This document shows, piece by piece, positions 13,251 through 21,152 of a DNA stretch of 22,686 nucleotides. The notes below the pieces were generated by a model. It did no database searches. It was not told where the DNA came from and saw only the letters and a program-made list of their open reading frames with translations. The DNA is from an uncultured Eubacteriales bacterium (GTDB lineage: Bacteria > Bacillota > Clostridia > Lachnospirales > Anaerotignaceae): NCBI GenBank assembly GCA_900546215.1, contig URCD01000029.1:1-22686 (forward strand). Reading direction: 5' to 3'. The translations under genes and the position numbers were made by a program. The stretch's first letter is position 1, and every line of letters starts with the position of its first letter.

Positions 13251-14546
13251 TTAAAGTATTTCTCCGTGAGCGCGTTCCTTCTTCGCAGATAAAATTTTTG
13301 TATCCAATATTTTGTTTTTTATATTTGTCTGGCTTTCGGCTGTAACCCTTATATAATTTTCGGTGTAGCCCTCATAAAGGTTTTCTGAAATTTCCTGCTC
13401 ATAAAGCACCGGCATAACTTTTCCGATAAAGCCTTCTATAAATTTATCTCCCATAGCATCGCTTAAGGCTATAAGGCGTCCTGTTCTTTCATTTTTAACT
13501 GAATTTTGAATCTGATCCTGCATTACAGCAGCCGGAGTTCCCTTCTTAGGAGAATAAGGAAAAGCATGTATCTTTGAAAAACCGATTCTTTCCGCAAATT
13601 CAATGCTTTCTTCAAAGTCCTCGTCAGTCTCTCCCGGAAATCCCGCTATTATATCCGTTGTTAATGCAACATCCGGAAAATACTCTCTTAATATGCCAAC
13701 GGCTTCAGCATATGCAGCCGTATCATACTTTCTGTTCATTCTTTTAAGTGTTCTGTTGCACCCGCTTTGTAAGGACAAATGGAAATGACTGCACACCTTG
13801 TTCATCTGAGACAGCTGAGCCGCAAAATCTCTTGTTATTAAATTCGGTTCTACTGAACTGAAACGTATTCTTTCTATTCCCTCTGTAGACTGAACCTGCC
13901 TTATTACGTCCAGCAGAGTTGTTCCTTTTAAATCTTTTCCATAGGAAGCCACATGTATACCTGTTAAAATTATTTCTTTAAAACCGTTTTCCGCAAGAGT
14001 ATGTACCTCGTCCATTATATCCTTCGGGTCACGGCTTCTAATGGGGCCTCTCGCATACGGTATAATGCAGTAGGAGCAAAACTGCGAACAGCCGTCCTGT
14101 ATTTTTAGATACGCCCTTGTTCTGTCAGCCAGCTTATTTATAGAAAGATGCTCAAATTCTCTTTCCTTGGATATTTCACCGACTGTGCATAAAACTCCCA
14201 TTTCAGGAATATAGCTTTCAACAAGGTCAACAATATCCTTTCGTCCCTTAGTACCTATAATCAGATTAACGCCATCTATATTTTTAATTTCCTCAGGAGC
14301 AGTCTGTGCATAACAGCCTATAGCAGCCACAACTGCACCGTCATTCAGCCTTTTGACCTTTCTTATAAGCTGCCTGCTCTTTTTATCGCCGAAATTTGTT
14401 ACAGTACAGGTGTTTATTATATATATATCAGCAGGCTCATCTATGCCGACAATTTCATAGCCTCTCTCTGCAAACAGCTCGGCGATGGCTTCGCTCTCGT
14501 ATTGGTTTACCTTACACCCCAACGCGTGGCTTGCAACCCTTTTCAT
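13251..14546 (-). CDS. mtaB: tRNA methylthiotransferase MtaB
   Basis: Adds a methylthio group to N6-threonylcarbamoyladenosine at position 37 of tRNAs reading ANN codons. It has 431 aa. The N-terminal UPF0004 domain binds one cluster through C11 (GCKVNQ), C47 (INTCTVTN) and C78 (IGCYAQ). The radical-SAM cluster is C153/C157/C160 (CSQFCSYC), followed by IIPYARGPIRSR, which is typical of MtaB. The last 60 or so residues are a TRAM-like RNA-binding domain. GCKVNQYES near the start separates it from MiaB and RimO. AAGGAG precedes the ATG, which shares a base with the stop codon of the HAD gene (TTAATG). Confidence 0.93.
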   Translation of the reverse strand: MKRVASHALGCKVNQYESEAIAELFAERGYEIVGIDEPADIYIINTCTVTNFGDKKSRQLIRKVKRLNDGAVVAAIGCYAQTAPEEIKNIDGVNLIIGTKGRKDIVDLVESYIPEMGVLCTVGEISKEREFEHLSINKLADRTRAYLKIQDGCSQFCSYCIIPYARGPIRSRDPKDIMDEVHTLAENGFKEIILTGIHVASYGKDLKGTTLLDVIRQVQSTEGIERIRFSSVEPNLITRDFAAQLSQMNKVCSHFHLSLQSGCNRTLKRMNRKYDTAAYAEAVGILREYFPDVALTTDIIAGFPGETDEDFEESIEFAERIGFSKIHAFPYSPKKGTPAAVMQDQIQNSVKNERTGRLIALSDAMGDKFIEGFIGKVMPVLYEQEISENLYEGYTENYIRVTAESQTNIKNKILDTKILSAKKERAHGEIL

Positions 14547-15340
14547 TAACGTATCTCCTTAATAATGCTCTTCAGTGTTTTTAAAACGGAATTCTCATCA
14601 TTGCTTCCGATTACATATTTTGCTCTGCTTCTTACATACTCATCCGCGTTAAGCATGGCAAAGCTTATTCCAACCTCGTCGAACATCTCAATGTCATTGT
14701 AGTTATCTCCAAAGGCAATTGTTTCCTCTTTTTCAATTCCATACAGCTCTCTTATGTGCTTTAAAGCAGTGCCTTTATTTACATCAATATTTAAAAAATC
14801 AAGGCTGTTATATCCTGAAAGAGTCATGTGCACTCTATCCTTGAATTTCGGAAGCATTATTTTCATAGAGCTTTCTCTTGGGTCTGTTGTGTCAAACAGT
14901 CCAATTTTAAATATATTCTCATCTATATCCATAAGGCTTTGAATACATTTAATTTCATATCCGAAAATCGGTTTTCTCATTAATTCGGCTAGTTCAGGTT
15001 TATCTGTATACGCATATGTCTTTCCGCACAAAAATACGGAAGCTCCCTTTACCTCTCCCGCAGTTTCAAGTATATCATTTACTGTATTTCTGTCAAGAGC
15101 ATTCAGATAAAGTTCCCTGTCCCTGTAAACGGCATATCCTCCGTTTTCTGCGATATATATAACATCATCATCGACCGGCACAAATCTTTTTTTAAGGGAC
15201 ATAAGCTGTCTTCCGCTGGCCGCTACAAACCTAATGCCCATTTCCTTCAATTTTTCAATTATATCGTATATTTCATCGTCCATGCTTCCCTGGCTGTCAA
15301 GCAGTGTGCCATCCATGTCCGTAGCAATAAGCTTTATCAT
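14546..15340 (-). CDS. Cof-type HAD-superfamily phosphatase
   Basis: A 264-aa soluble HAD hydrolase of the Cof/YidA group (subclass IIB cap). Motif I is IATDMDGTLLDS at residues 5-16, with nucleophile D7 and acid D9. Motif II is AASGRQ, and motif IV is AFGDNYNDIEMF near 215, followed by the AMLNADEYVRSRAKYVIGSNDENSV tail typical of the family. Such enzymes dephosphorylate sugar phosphates, flavin or pyridoxal phosphates with broad specificity; the substrate is unknown. GGAGGAG lies 6 nt before the ATG. It is translated together with mtaB, but I see no reason to link their functions. Confidence 0.92.
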   Translation of the reverse strand: MIKLIATDMDGTLLDSQGSMDDEIYDIIEKLKEMGIRFVAASGRQLMSLKKRFVPVDDDVIYIAENGGYAVYRDRELYLNALDRNTVNDILETAGEVKGASVFLCGKTYAYTDKPELAELMRKPIFGYEIKCIQSLMDIDENIFKIGLFDTTDPRESSMKIMLPKFKDRVHMTLSGYNSLDFLNIDVNKGTALKHIRELYGIEKEETIAFGDNYNDIEMFDEVGISFAMLNADEYVRSRAKYVIGSNDENSVLKTLKSIIKEIR

Positions 15341-15399
15341 ACAGTTCTCCTCCGCTGTCCAATGTATATTTCTGTCGTTAGTATTTCCGCTAATTAGTT

Positions 15400-15428
15400 A
15401 TTTTAACACAATTAAATAATATAAACAA
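15400..15428 (-). promoter_or_regulatory. Predicted promoter of the HAD-mtaB pair
   Basis: On the minus strand TTGTTT (plus 15423-15428), a 17-bp spacer, then TAAAAT (plus 15400-15405). It is a weaker match than the other promoters in this window; the surrounding sequence is AT-rich. Confidence 0.45.
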
Positions 15429-15464
15429 CTTAATTCGGTCCATGTTCTGCGATCAAAACATAAG

Positions 15465-15493
15465 TGGCTGCGGTAATTATTTAACCGCAGCCA
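15465..15493 (-). terminator. Probable terminator of the phoA-YibE/F unit
   Basis: Perfect 10-bp stem TGGCTGCGGT (15465-15474) / ACCGCAGCCA (15484-15493) with a 9-nt AT loop, 14 bp past the YibE/F stop codon. The minus-strand tail has T only in short groups (CTTATGTTTT), so termination may be incomplete. Confidence 0.6.
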
Positions 15494-15507
15494 TCTTTTA
15501 ATACTAT

Positions 15508-16656
15508 TCAGCTATTTTCTTCCGTTTTTTCCGAATGTTTTGTAAGCATAAGTCCGCTCATAAGCGCTGTAAACGGCGCAACGGTTACAAGCCCAAAGCT
15601 TCCTACCAATGTATCCAGTATTTCTGACGATACATATTTATAGTTTAAAATGTTAGTTATCGGCGTTCCCTGTGCCATAAAGGTCATAAGAAGCGCTATG
15701 TATCCGCCTGAATATGCCAAAAGCAGTGTTGTCGTCATTGTTCCCATAGCGGCACGTCCGACATTCATTCCCGACTTGGCGGCCTCTCTCCATGAAATAT
15801 CAGGTTTTTTCTGTATAACCTCATGCACAGCAGACGTAATATCCACTGACAGGTCCATCATAGCTCCGGAAGCTCCAATAAAAATGCCGCTTGTAAATAT
15901 CTGAGTAAGATTTAAATCCTGATAGCCGCTGTATAAAAGCGTTTCAGAATACGACATAACTGCGCCATGTATTTTAAATAAGTCTGTAAATATTATACCT
16001 ATTATGCATGTTGTGGCCGTTCCAAGCATAGAGCCCATAAATGCAGTCATTGTCCTTTTGTCAACTCCGTAAACGAGAAATATAATTACGGCGGTTAGGA
16101 CAATTGTAATTCCCATTCCTACCCAAACCGGATTCATTCCTTTAAGGTAGCACGGAATCAGCACCTTCCATATCATCAGTATTGTTATAACAAATGAAAG
16201 CACCGCAAACATTCCGTTTTTTCCTGCAAAAATTATAAGCAGTACTATAAACATCAGCGCCAGTATTGCTTCCTTATCAATGCGGTAATGGTCAGTCATC
16301 GTTACCGATGTAATTCCGTTTTCTGCATAGCTTACTACAACCAGCGCCTCTTCTCCCGGTTTATATATCTTATCATTTTCAAGAGACCCGGAAAGGAAGT
16401 TAACTCCATGTACTGTTTCCCCTTCAAACATTCCATCAAGGAGCTTAAGCTCGCACCGCTGTTCTCCTGACTGTATAAGTCCGGTGCTTATAATGCTGCT
16501 CTCGTCAGTACTTATTACCTCTGCTTTACATTTTACGCTTTCTGTATATATAAGAGCACCCTCATAGCCTGTTGGAATGGCTATGAGGATGGCTGTAAGC
16601 AGAAAGCCTATAATAAGCTGAGTCCAAAAATTCAGTTTATTGGATAATGCTTTCAT
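15508..16656 (-). CDS. YibE/F-family membrane protein
   Basis: A 382-aa membrane protein of the YibE/F-like family. One transmembrane helix (about 12-30) is followed by an extracytoplasmic beta-rich segment (about 40-115: CKAEVISTDESS...GETVHGVNFLSGS...YKPGEEALVVV). Then come about seven more helices from 128 on, with the family hallmark GIFIGASGAMMDLSVDITSAVHEV near 245-268. The function is unknown in the family; transport has been suggested from its topology. GGAG lies in the end of phoA, and phoA's TAA is directly followed by this ATG (TAAATG), so it is translated with the alkaline phosphatase. That pairing suggests handling of released phosphate or an accessory role at the same envelope site; this is inference. 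Confidence 0.85.
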   Translation of the reverse strand: MKALSNKLNFWTQLIIGFLLTAILIAIPTGYEGALIYTESVKCKAEVISTDESSIISTGLIQSGEQRCELKLLDGMFEGETVHGVNFLSGSLENDKIYKPGEEALVVVSYAENGITSVTMTDHYRIDKEAILALMFIVLLIIFAGKNGMFAVLSFVITILMIWKVLIPCYLKGMNPVWVGMGITIVLTAVIIFLVYGVDKRTMTAFMGSMLGTATTCIIGIIFTDLFKIHGAVMSYSETLLYSGYQDLNLTQIFTSGIFIGASGAMMDLSVDITSAVHEVIQKKPDISWREAAKSGMNVGRAAMGTMTTTLLLAYSGGYIALLMTFMAQGTPITNILNYKYVSSEILDTLVGSFGLVTVAPFTALMSGLMLTKHSEKTEENS

Positions 16657-18192
16657 TTATTTTACTCCAGTTAATTTAGCAAGGTTGCTGTAAATATTTG
16701 TATTGTCATAGAAGCCCTCAAAAAGGTCCTGTCCTGCTCCCATTGCGAGCACCTCTACAGGAAGGCCTGTATGTGCATATGATGAGAAGCTTACGCCTGA
16801 CTTGTTGTTAAGAAGGTGTGTAATTGTTACTGTTAAGGGCTCGTATGTACCATAAAGTACATATTCTTCCTGGCTGAGCTCTTCTTCAGAGCCTGACATT
16901 GTCTTATCGTAAGCGGCCTTTAATTTATTATACTCGTAATCAGTAAGTACAAGCGTTTCATCCTTTGCCTGCGCTGCATTTGAACTTGTTACAAGTCCGA
17001 AGAGGTTCTGTACATCCTTAAGTACATCTTCAAAGCTTGTTTTGTTTTCTTTATATTTCGAAACATAATCCGAATCATATTTAGCATATGAAATCTTCTG
17101 GTTTTTGATATTTGTAAGGAATGTATCATAATCTGTTCCGGCAAAGCCTATTGTAAGTCCGCCAGTCTCATGGTCTCCCGTTACAAGAATGAGAGTTTCA
17201 TCAGGATGCTCGTTATAGAACTTTACAGCCTCTTTTACTGCATCATCAAGAGCAACAGTATCGCTGATTGTTGAAGCTGCGTCATTTGCATGACATGCCC
17301 AGTCAATCTTTCCACCTTCTACCATCATGAAAAAGCCTGTGTCATTATCAAGTACCTCTATACCCTTTTTTACATAATCCTTAAGTGCCCATTCTCCGTT
17401 TTCAAGGTCCATATCGTAGCTCATAGCATCCGAATCGGCAAGTGTTTCGTCAATTATAATTGTTTTGCCTGAATATGCATTGATTTTCTCAGCGTCAGCC
17501 TTTGTTTTTACTACGCTATAGCCAGCCTCTCCAGCCATTTCGTAGAGGTCTTTCTGGTCTCCGTTTTTACCTGTAGGCTTAAGAAGCCCGCCGCCTGCAA
17601 AGTAGTCGAAGCCGCTTTCTATCATTTCAGCGCCTATTTCATAATAATCGTTTCTTGATGCCTGATGAGCGTAGAATGCAGCCGGCGTTGCATGGTTAAG
17701 GTTAACCGTAGAGATGATGCCTATTTTATAGCCGAGCTGTTCCTTAAGCTTTTCTGAAATTGTTTCGTAGGAAACACTCTTTGTTTCATCCATGTTGATT
17801 GTTCCGCTGTAGGTTTTATGTCCTGTTGAAATGCTCGTAGCAGTAGATGCAGAGTCAGGGCAGAAAGACGAACTGTCGTATGTCTGTGCTGAACCCGCAA
17901 CCGGGAAATTCAAGAAGCTTAAATTGTTCTTTGACTCTACCTTATTGTTGTTATTTGTATCGTTTAACGCACTTAAGTAGTAGTTGGAGAGCTGTATCTG
18001 AGGATAGCTCATACCGTCTCCAATAAATAAGAATACATATTTAGGAACCTTTGTTGCAGCAGTATTTGCAGACACTGCATTTTCTTTAACAACTGTAGCC
18101 GCATCAGCCTGCTGTACTCCCGAACCAAACGCAAATGCTGAAACACCAATGGCAGCCGCGCACATAAGCGCAATACCTTTTCTAAGTTTCAT
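16657..18192 (-). CDS. phoA: Alkaline phosphatase, secreted
   Basis: Releases phosphate from phosphomonoesters outside the membrane. It has 511 aa. A signal peptide ends near A31 (QQADA). Metal ligand D59 is in FIGDGMSYPQ, and the nucleophile S114 is in CPDSASTATS, followed by STGHKT. GGKIDWACHANDAA, TGDHETGGL and SYAHTGLPVEVLAMG provide the remaining zinc and magnesium ligands in the usual order. Between the TGDHETGGL block and the C-terminal block is an insert of about 110 residues, larger than in the E. coli enzyme, which may form a lid. GGAGGAG precedes the ATG. The promoter region holds an unusual inverted repeat. The gene is coupled to the YibE/F gene downstream. PhoP control is plausible but no convincing Pho box is seen. 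Confidence 0.93.
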   Translation of the reverse strand: MKLRKGIALMCAAAIGVSAFAFGSGVQQADAATVVKENAVSANTAATKVPKYVFLFIGDGMSYPQIQLSNYYLSALNDTNNNNKVESKNNLSFLNFPVAGSAQTYDSSSFCPDSASTATSISTGHKTYSGTINMDETKSVSYETISEKLKEQLGYKIGIISTVNLNHATPAAFYAHQASRNDYYEIGAEMIESGFDYFAGGGLLKPTGKNGDQKDLYEMAGEAGYSVVKTKADAEKINAYSGKTIIIDETLADSDAMSYDMDLENGEWALKDYVKKGIEVLDNDTGFFMMVEGGKIDWACHANDAASTISDTVALDDAVKEAVKFYNEHPDETLILVTGDHETGGLTIGFAGTDYDTFLTNIKNQKISYAKYDSDYVSKYKENKTSFEDVLKDVQNLFGLVTSSNAAQAKDETLVLTDYEYNKLKAAYDKTMSGSEEELSQEEYVLYGTYEPLTVTITHLLNNKSGVSFSSYAHTGLPVEVLAMGAGQDLFEGFYDNTNIYSNLAKLTGVK

Positions 18193-18214
18193 TTGTCCAA
18201 CTCCTCCATTAATT

Positions 18215-18272
18215 TAAAATGTTTATTATAATGACCTCCCCTTTGTCGGGCCAAGTTACAATAAACATTATA
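18215..18272 (-). promoter_or_regulatory. phoA promoter region with 17-nt inverted repeat
   Basis: On the minus strand TATAAT (plus 18267-18272) with GTGACG 18 bp upstream is the best promoter. The arms TAAAATGTTTATTATAA (18215-18231) and TTACAATAAACATTATA (18256-18272) are inverted copies matching at 15 of 17 positions, 24 bp apart. One arm covers the -10 and start region, while the other lies in the leader just before the ribosome binding site. Since transcription starts inside one arm, this is more likely a protein-binding site than an RNA hairpin. Confidence 0.45.
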
Positions 18273-18363
18273 AGGATGCGTTGTTAAATGCGTCACCGCC
18301 GAAATATAAAATCTGTATTAAGTGTAATGCCAAACTTTATTGCTGCCTGTCTTTTACATATCT

Positions 18364-18400
18364 AAAAATAAGCCGCCATTATTAAATAATTGGCGGCTTA
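18364..18400 (-). terminator. Terminator of the pentapeptide-repeat gene
   Basis: Stem TAAGCCGCCA (18369-18378) / TGGCGGCTTA (18391-18400), perfect over 10 bp with a 12-nt loop, followed on the minus strand by TTTTT (plus A-run 18364-18368). It lies immediately after the stop codon and closes the four-gene cassette. Confidence 0.85.
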
Positions 18401-18403
18401 ATA

Positions 18404-19006
18404 TTATACAAATTCCACTCCCAAGGTCTGAACCAAATCAATGGCCTGTATCGGGGAAATTTTTACACCCTTTAACTCCCAGAAGCTATCTGAAACAGAT
18501 ATATTTTCTATCATACATTCAGATAAATCAATCCCTTTGAGAGGAGTCTTAAAAAAATCCACACCTTTGAGATTTGTATTTCTAATGATAAATTTTTTAA
18601 ATTTTGACTCGGAAAAAAATCCCTCGCATAACACGCAGTCCCTGATTTCGCAGTTATCCCACGAGGTTTTTGAAAAGTTGCCGTAGCAAAATGAGCTGTC
18701 CTTCAGCTTGCTTTCCTTCCAGTGGCTAAGACTGAAATCACCTCCGTCTCCCCTGCACTCAGTAATTGAGGACTGTTTCCAATAGCTGTCCGCAAATATG
18801 CAGCCTATAAAGCCGCAATCCTCAAAGCTGCAATTATAAAAGCCAGCCTTTGAAAAATCGCATTTCTCGAACCTGCATCCTATAAACCGAACAAATTTGA
18901 AATCTGTTCTTGTTAAATCAGCTTCTTCAAGAGAATTATATTCAAAGGTTTCATTTTCCACGTATCTTTCATCAGGCTCAGCTTCCTCAATACGGCGCTT
19001 TAGCAT
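18404..19006 (-). CDS. Pentapeptide-repeat protein, Qnr/McbG-like
   Basis: A 200-aa protein that is almost entirely pentapeptide repeats of the A(D/N)(L/F)xx type: LEEADLTRTDFKFVRFIGCRFEKCDFSKAGFYNCSFEDCGFIGC, then a second run through SHWKESKLKDSSFCYGNFSKTSWDNCEIRDC. The end (FFKTPLKGIDLSECMIENI...LKGVKISPIQAIDLVQTLGVEFV) matches the closing block of Qnr-like proteins. Length and layout agree with Qnr (about 218 aa), which folds as a rod mimicking DNA and protects gyrase. Whether this one protects gyrase is not known. The ATG at 19006 is chosen because AGGAGG lies 7 nt upstream; the in-frame TTG at 19039 has none. It is the last gene of a cassette with an AlkD-like protein. Confidence 0.82.
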   Translation of the reverse strand: MLKRRIEEAEPDERYVENETFEYNSLEEADLTRTDFKFVRFIGCRFEKCDFSKAGFYNCSFEDCGFIGCIFADSYWKQSSITECRGDGGDFSLSHWKESKLKDSSFCYGNFSKTSWDNCEIRDCVLCEGFFSESKFKKFIIRNTNLKGVDFFKTPLKGIDLSECMIENISVSDSFWELKGVKISPIQAIDLVQTLGVEFV

Positions 19007-19025
19007 TTCAATTCCTCCTGAAGCT

Positions 19026-19580
19026 TTAATTGCTTTCAATCATCATAAGAAGCGGTAAAATTTGGGAGGCTATAATCAAATTTTTACCACATATCCACAT
19101 TACATATGGCCTTAGCTCTTCCCATTTTTCAGTAGGCTCTTTTTGAGATGCGCATATAGTCTCAATTTCGTCAAGCTTTTCAGATACCTCATCCTTTTCT
19201 GCGGAACTCAACTGTTCACAGCGGTCGATTACCAGCCTAACAGTATCAAATTCCTCTCTGTCAAAAAACAATATATTAAAGTTTTTATTATGCTCCTTAT
19301 GCAGCCCTTCATTTTTATATCCGTTATCCCTGAAGGCCTCAAGGCGTTCAATTACCAGGCTCATATTTCCCCTGTATGTATCACCGCTGTTGTTCTTTTT
19401 TTCATAGGCGGAAATCACCTTCATGCCCTTATCAAAGCCGTCTATGACACCAATGTACTTGTGCAGCATTTTTTCAAAAAGCCTACCCATACGCTCCCAG
19501 TCAAAGGAATAGTTATCCCATTCCTTTTTACAGTACTCTATGTCGTTATTAACCATTCTTTTAAGCTCGTATTCAAGCAT
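19026..19580 (-). CDS. Unrecognised 184-aa mostly helical protein
   Basis: I do not recognise this family. The protein is charged and reads as mostly alpha-helical (KRMVNNDIEYCKKEWDNYSFDWERMGRLFEKMLHKYIGVIDGFDKG; then LVIDRCEQLSSAEKDEVSEKLDEIETI), with no signal peptide. The last 30 residues (ELRPYVMWICGKNLIIASQILPLLMMIESN) form one hydrophobic stretch, possibly an amphipathic or membrane-touching helix. AGGAGGTGA lies just upstream of the ATG. It sits between the AlkD-like gene and the pentapeptide-repeat gene, with gaps of 14 and 19 bp, so it is almost certainly in the same transcript. Context suggests a link with DNA damage or stress, but the sequence itself shows no catalytic motif. Confidence 0.7.
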   Translation of the reverse strand: MLEYELKRMVNNDIEYCKKEWDNYSFDWERMGRLFEKMLHKYIGVIDGFDKGMKVISAYEKKNNSGDTYRGNMSLVIERLEAFRDNGYKNEGLHKEHNKNFNILFFDREEFDTVRLVIDRCEQLSSAEKDEVSEKLDEIETICASQKEPTEKWEELRPYVMWICGKNLIIASQILPLLMMIESN

Positions 19581-19594
19581 GTAAGGTCACCTCC

Positions 19595-20296
19595 TTAAGC
19601 GGTGGTATTTTTTCTCATCATTGTTTTAAGCGTAGACTTCATCGTATCGCTGACTCTAAATGACTCCCTCATTTTAGTTATTGCCTTATTATATACCCAG
19701 TCATCCAGACTGTTATTTTTCATATATTCAAATGTTCTTTCAGGAAGCTTAACCATGCAGTCTGCCAGAAGCCACGCCGCACCCATTTTATCATAGTATC
19801 CCTCATACTCTATGCTGTCTACGGTCTCTATTATTCTGTCTATATATTCTTCATCAATATAAGAATGAAGCATAGAAATAAGACCTGCCCTTGTCCTGAA
19901 TTCATCACGGGAAAAGGCGCATTTTACAATATAATCCCAAAACGCCTCTTTCTCTGTTTTCTTGATTTTGGGAGTCATGTATATACTGTCGCATACAGCC
20001 CAGCCGTCAATTAAAGGAATTATTTTTTCAGAATATTCTATTTTTTCACCGATATCAGCCCTTGAGTAAAATACACTCATTCCTCCTATCAGCTTTTCCT
20101 CAAACAGATCATTCTCATTTAAACCGTTCACATACGCTTTCCAGTCCGCTTTCGCCAGTTCTCTGGCAAGTTTTCTTATGTCTCCCATTCTCACACCGAG
20201 AGAGTCTGATTTTGAAGACTGCAGTTTTTCATTAAATTCCTTATAGCTTTTATCGCTCAAGCCTTCCAGTTTTTTTCTGATTTCGTCCTTTATCAT
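19595..20296 (-). CDS. AlkD-like DNA alkylation repair protein (HEAT-repeat fold)
   Basis: A 233-aa all-helical protein of the DNA alkylation repair (AlkC/AlkD) superfamily. Members remove 3-methyladenine and 7-methylguanine or bulky cationic adducts without flipping the base. SLGVRMGDIRKLAREL near 32-47 is the family's opening motif. Residues that match the AlkD active cleft are W99 and D103 in DGWAVCDS, R134/R136 in FRTRAGLI, and W175 in GAAWLLADC. The end NKAITKMRESFRVSDTMKSTLKTM is also typical. The gene starts within the stop codon of the MBL-fold gene (ATGA overlap), so the two are translated together. Confidence 0.9.
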   Translation of the reverse strand: MIKDEIRKKLEGLSDKSYKEFNEKLQSSKSDSLGVRMGDIRKLARELAKADWKAYVNGLNENDLFEEKLIGGMSVFYSRADIGEKIEYSEKIIPLIDGWAVCDSIYMTPKIKKTEKEAFWDYIVKCAFSRDEFRTRAGLISMLHSYIDEEYIDRIIETVDSIEYEGYYDKMGAAWLLADCMVKLPERTFEYMKNNSLDDWVYNKAITKMRESFRVSDTMKSTLKTMMRKNTTA

Positions 20297-20991
20297 AATT
20301 TAAATACCTGTCCCGGATTGTCAATTTTAACTATCCTATCCCTGTATGCCTCTGTCCTCTCATCATCATCCATAAGCTTAAAAATTCTGTAATCCTGCCA
20401 GAAATGCATTGGGAAAATATGTTTAATATCCACAGCTCCCATAAGATAATCAATAGCCAGAATATATTTATCCTCAAGTCTTGTATCTACAGGAACAAAT
20501 CCAATATCAATACTGAGGCCACGTATTTTGTCTATCTCAGACGTATATTGTTTTTTAATCATACTATTAAACGCATCACTCTCACCGTTCCAATGCCACC
20601 AGTTCAAATCACCGGCATGGTAAATGGCCAGCCCATCGGCGTGAACAACAAACGCCACTCCCTCATCAGTCGATTTCAGCGTCTCAAGTGCAAGTCCGTC
20701 AATTATATATCCTTTATTTGGTAAAACAGCAGTGACATTCTCAATTGAGCTGTCATATCTGCAGTCCTTAGACAAAACATAGCGGATATTTTCTCCCTTC
20801 CACTTAAATATTTCCTTATCATAGTGGTCCTGATGGGCATGTGAAACAAATACGAATACATTTTTCCCCTCAAAGGCAGTCAAATCTATGTTGTTAAACT
20901 TTCCTCCGGCAGTATAGTAGTCGAAAACAAGACAATAATTGTTTGTCTCAACCATAAATCCGCTGTGATACAAATATGTTACCTTCGCCAT
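20293..20991 (-). CDS. MBL-fold metal-dependent hydrolase (UlaG-like)
   Basis: A 232-aa metallo-beta-lactamase-fold protein. The metal motif H51-A-H53-Q-D55-H56 (SHAHQDHYDKE) is followed by IYHAGDLNWWHW (bridging Asp) and FPMHFWQDY (last His). The opening KVTYLYHSGFMVETNNYCLVFDYY is the pattern of the UlaG/YtkL branch, not of RNase J or beta-lactamases. The substrate is unknown. It is the first gene of a four-gene cassette: GGAGG lies upstream of the ATG, and a nearly ideal promoter comes before that. It overlaps the AlkD-like gene by 4 bp. Confidence 0.88.
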   Translation of the reverse strand: MAKVTYLYHSGFMVETNNYCLVFDYYTAGGKFNNIDLTAFEGKNVFVFVSHAHQDHYDKEIFKWKGENIRYVLSKDCRYDSSIENVTAVLPNKGYIIDGLALETLKSTDEGVAFVVHADGLAIYHAGDLNWWHWNGESDAFNSMIKKQYTSEIDKIRGLSIDIGFVPVDTRLEDKYILAIDYLMGAVDIKHIFPMHFWQDYRIFKLMDDDERTEAYRDRIVKIDNPGQVFKL

Positions 20992-21019
20992 AATAGCCCT
21001 CCAATTAATTTATAAATCA

Positions 21020-21049
21020 ATTATATCCTTTCTGTGTACCCTTTGTCAA
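21020..21049 (-). promoter_or_regulatory. Promoter of the MBL/AlkD/pentapeptide cassette
   Basis: On the minus strand a perfect TTGACA (plus 21044-21049), an 18-bp spacer and a perfect TATAAT (plus 21020-21025), about 30 bp from the start codon. It is the closest match to the sigma-A consensus in the window, so expression is expected to be high unless repressed. No operator-like repeat was noticed over it. Confidence 0.8.
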
Positions 21050-21091
21050 AACCTACAATTGCTATTATACTTTTATAAGCAAAATTTAAGA

Positions 21092-21120
21092 TAGAAATTT
21101 AATTCCTCCTATAGTATACT
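21092..21120 (+). promoter_or_regulatory. Predicted promoter of the adenine deaminase gene
   Basis: TAGAAA (21092-21097), a 17-bp spacer, then TATACT (21115-21120). The leader would be only about 25 nt, too short for a purine riboswitch. Confidence 0.45.
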
Positions 21121-21152
21121 GTTAATAAAAATAAATAAAAGGAGGTAATATA

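Noticed and set aside
18189..18208. A six-codon frame (M-E-E-L-D-K) whose TGA overlaps the phoA ATG
   Set aside because: Its codons are the phoA Shine-Dalgarno region itself, and its own possible site is about 25 nt away, too far. It is unlikely to be translated.
18273..18360. PhoP-box repeats (TTAACA type) upstream of phoA
   Set aside because: Only one TTAACA and loose variants are present, without the regular spacing expected of tandem boxes.
21121..21152. Purine riboswitch before the adenine deaminase gene
   Set aside because: The predicted leader is too short, and no purine-aptamer stem-loops are visible in the divergent gap.
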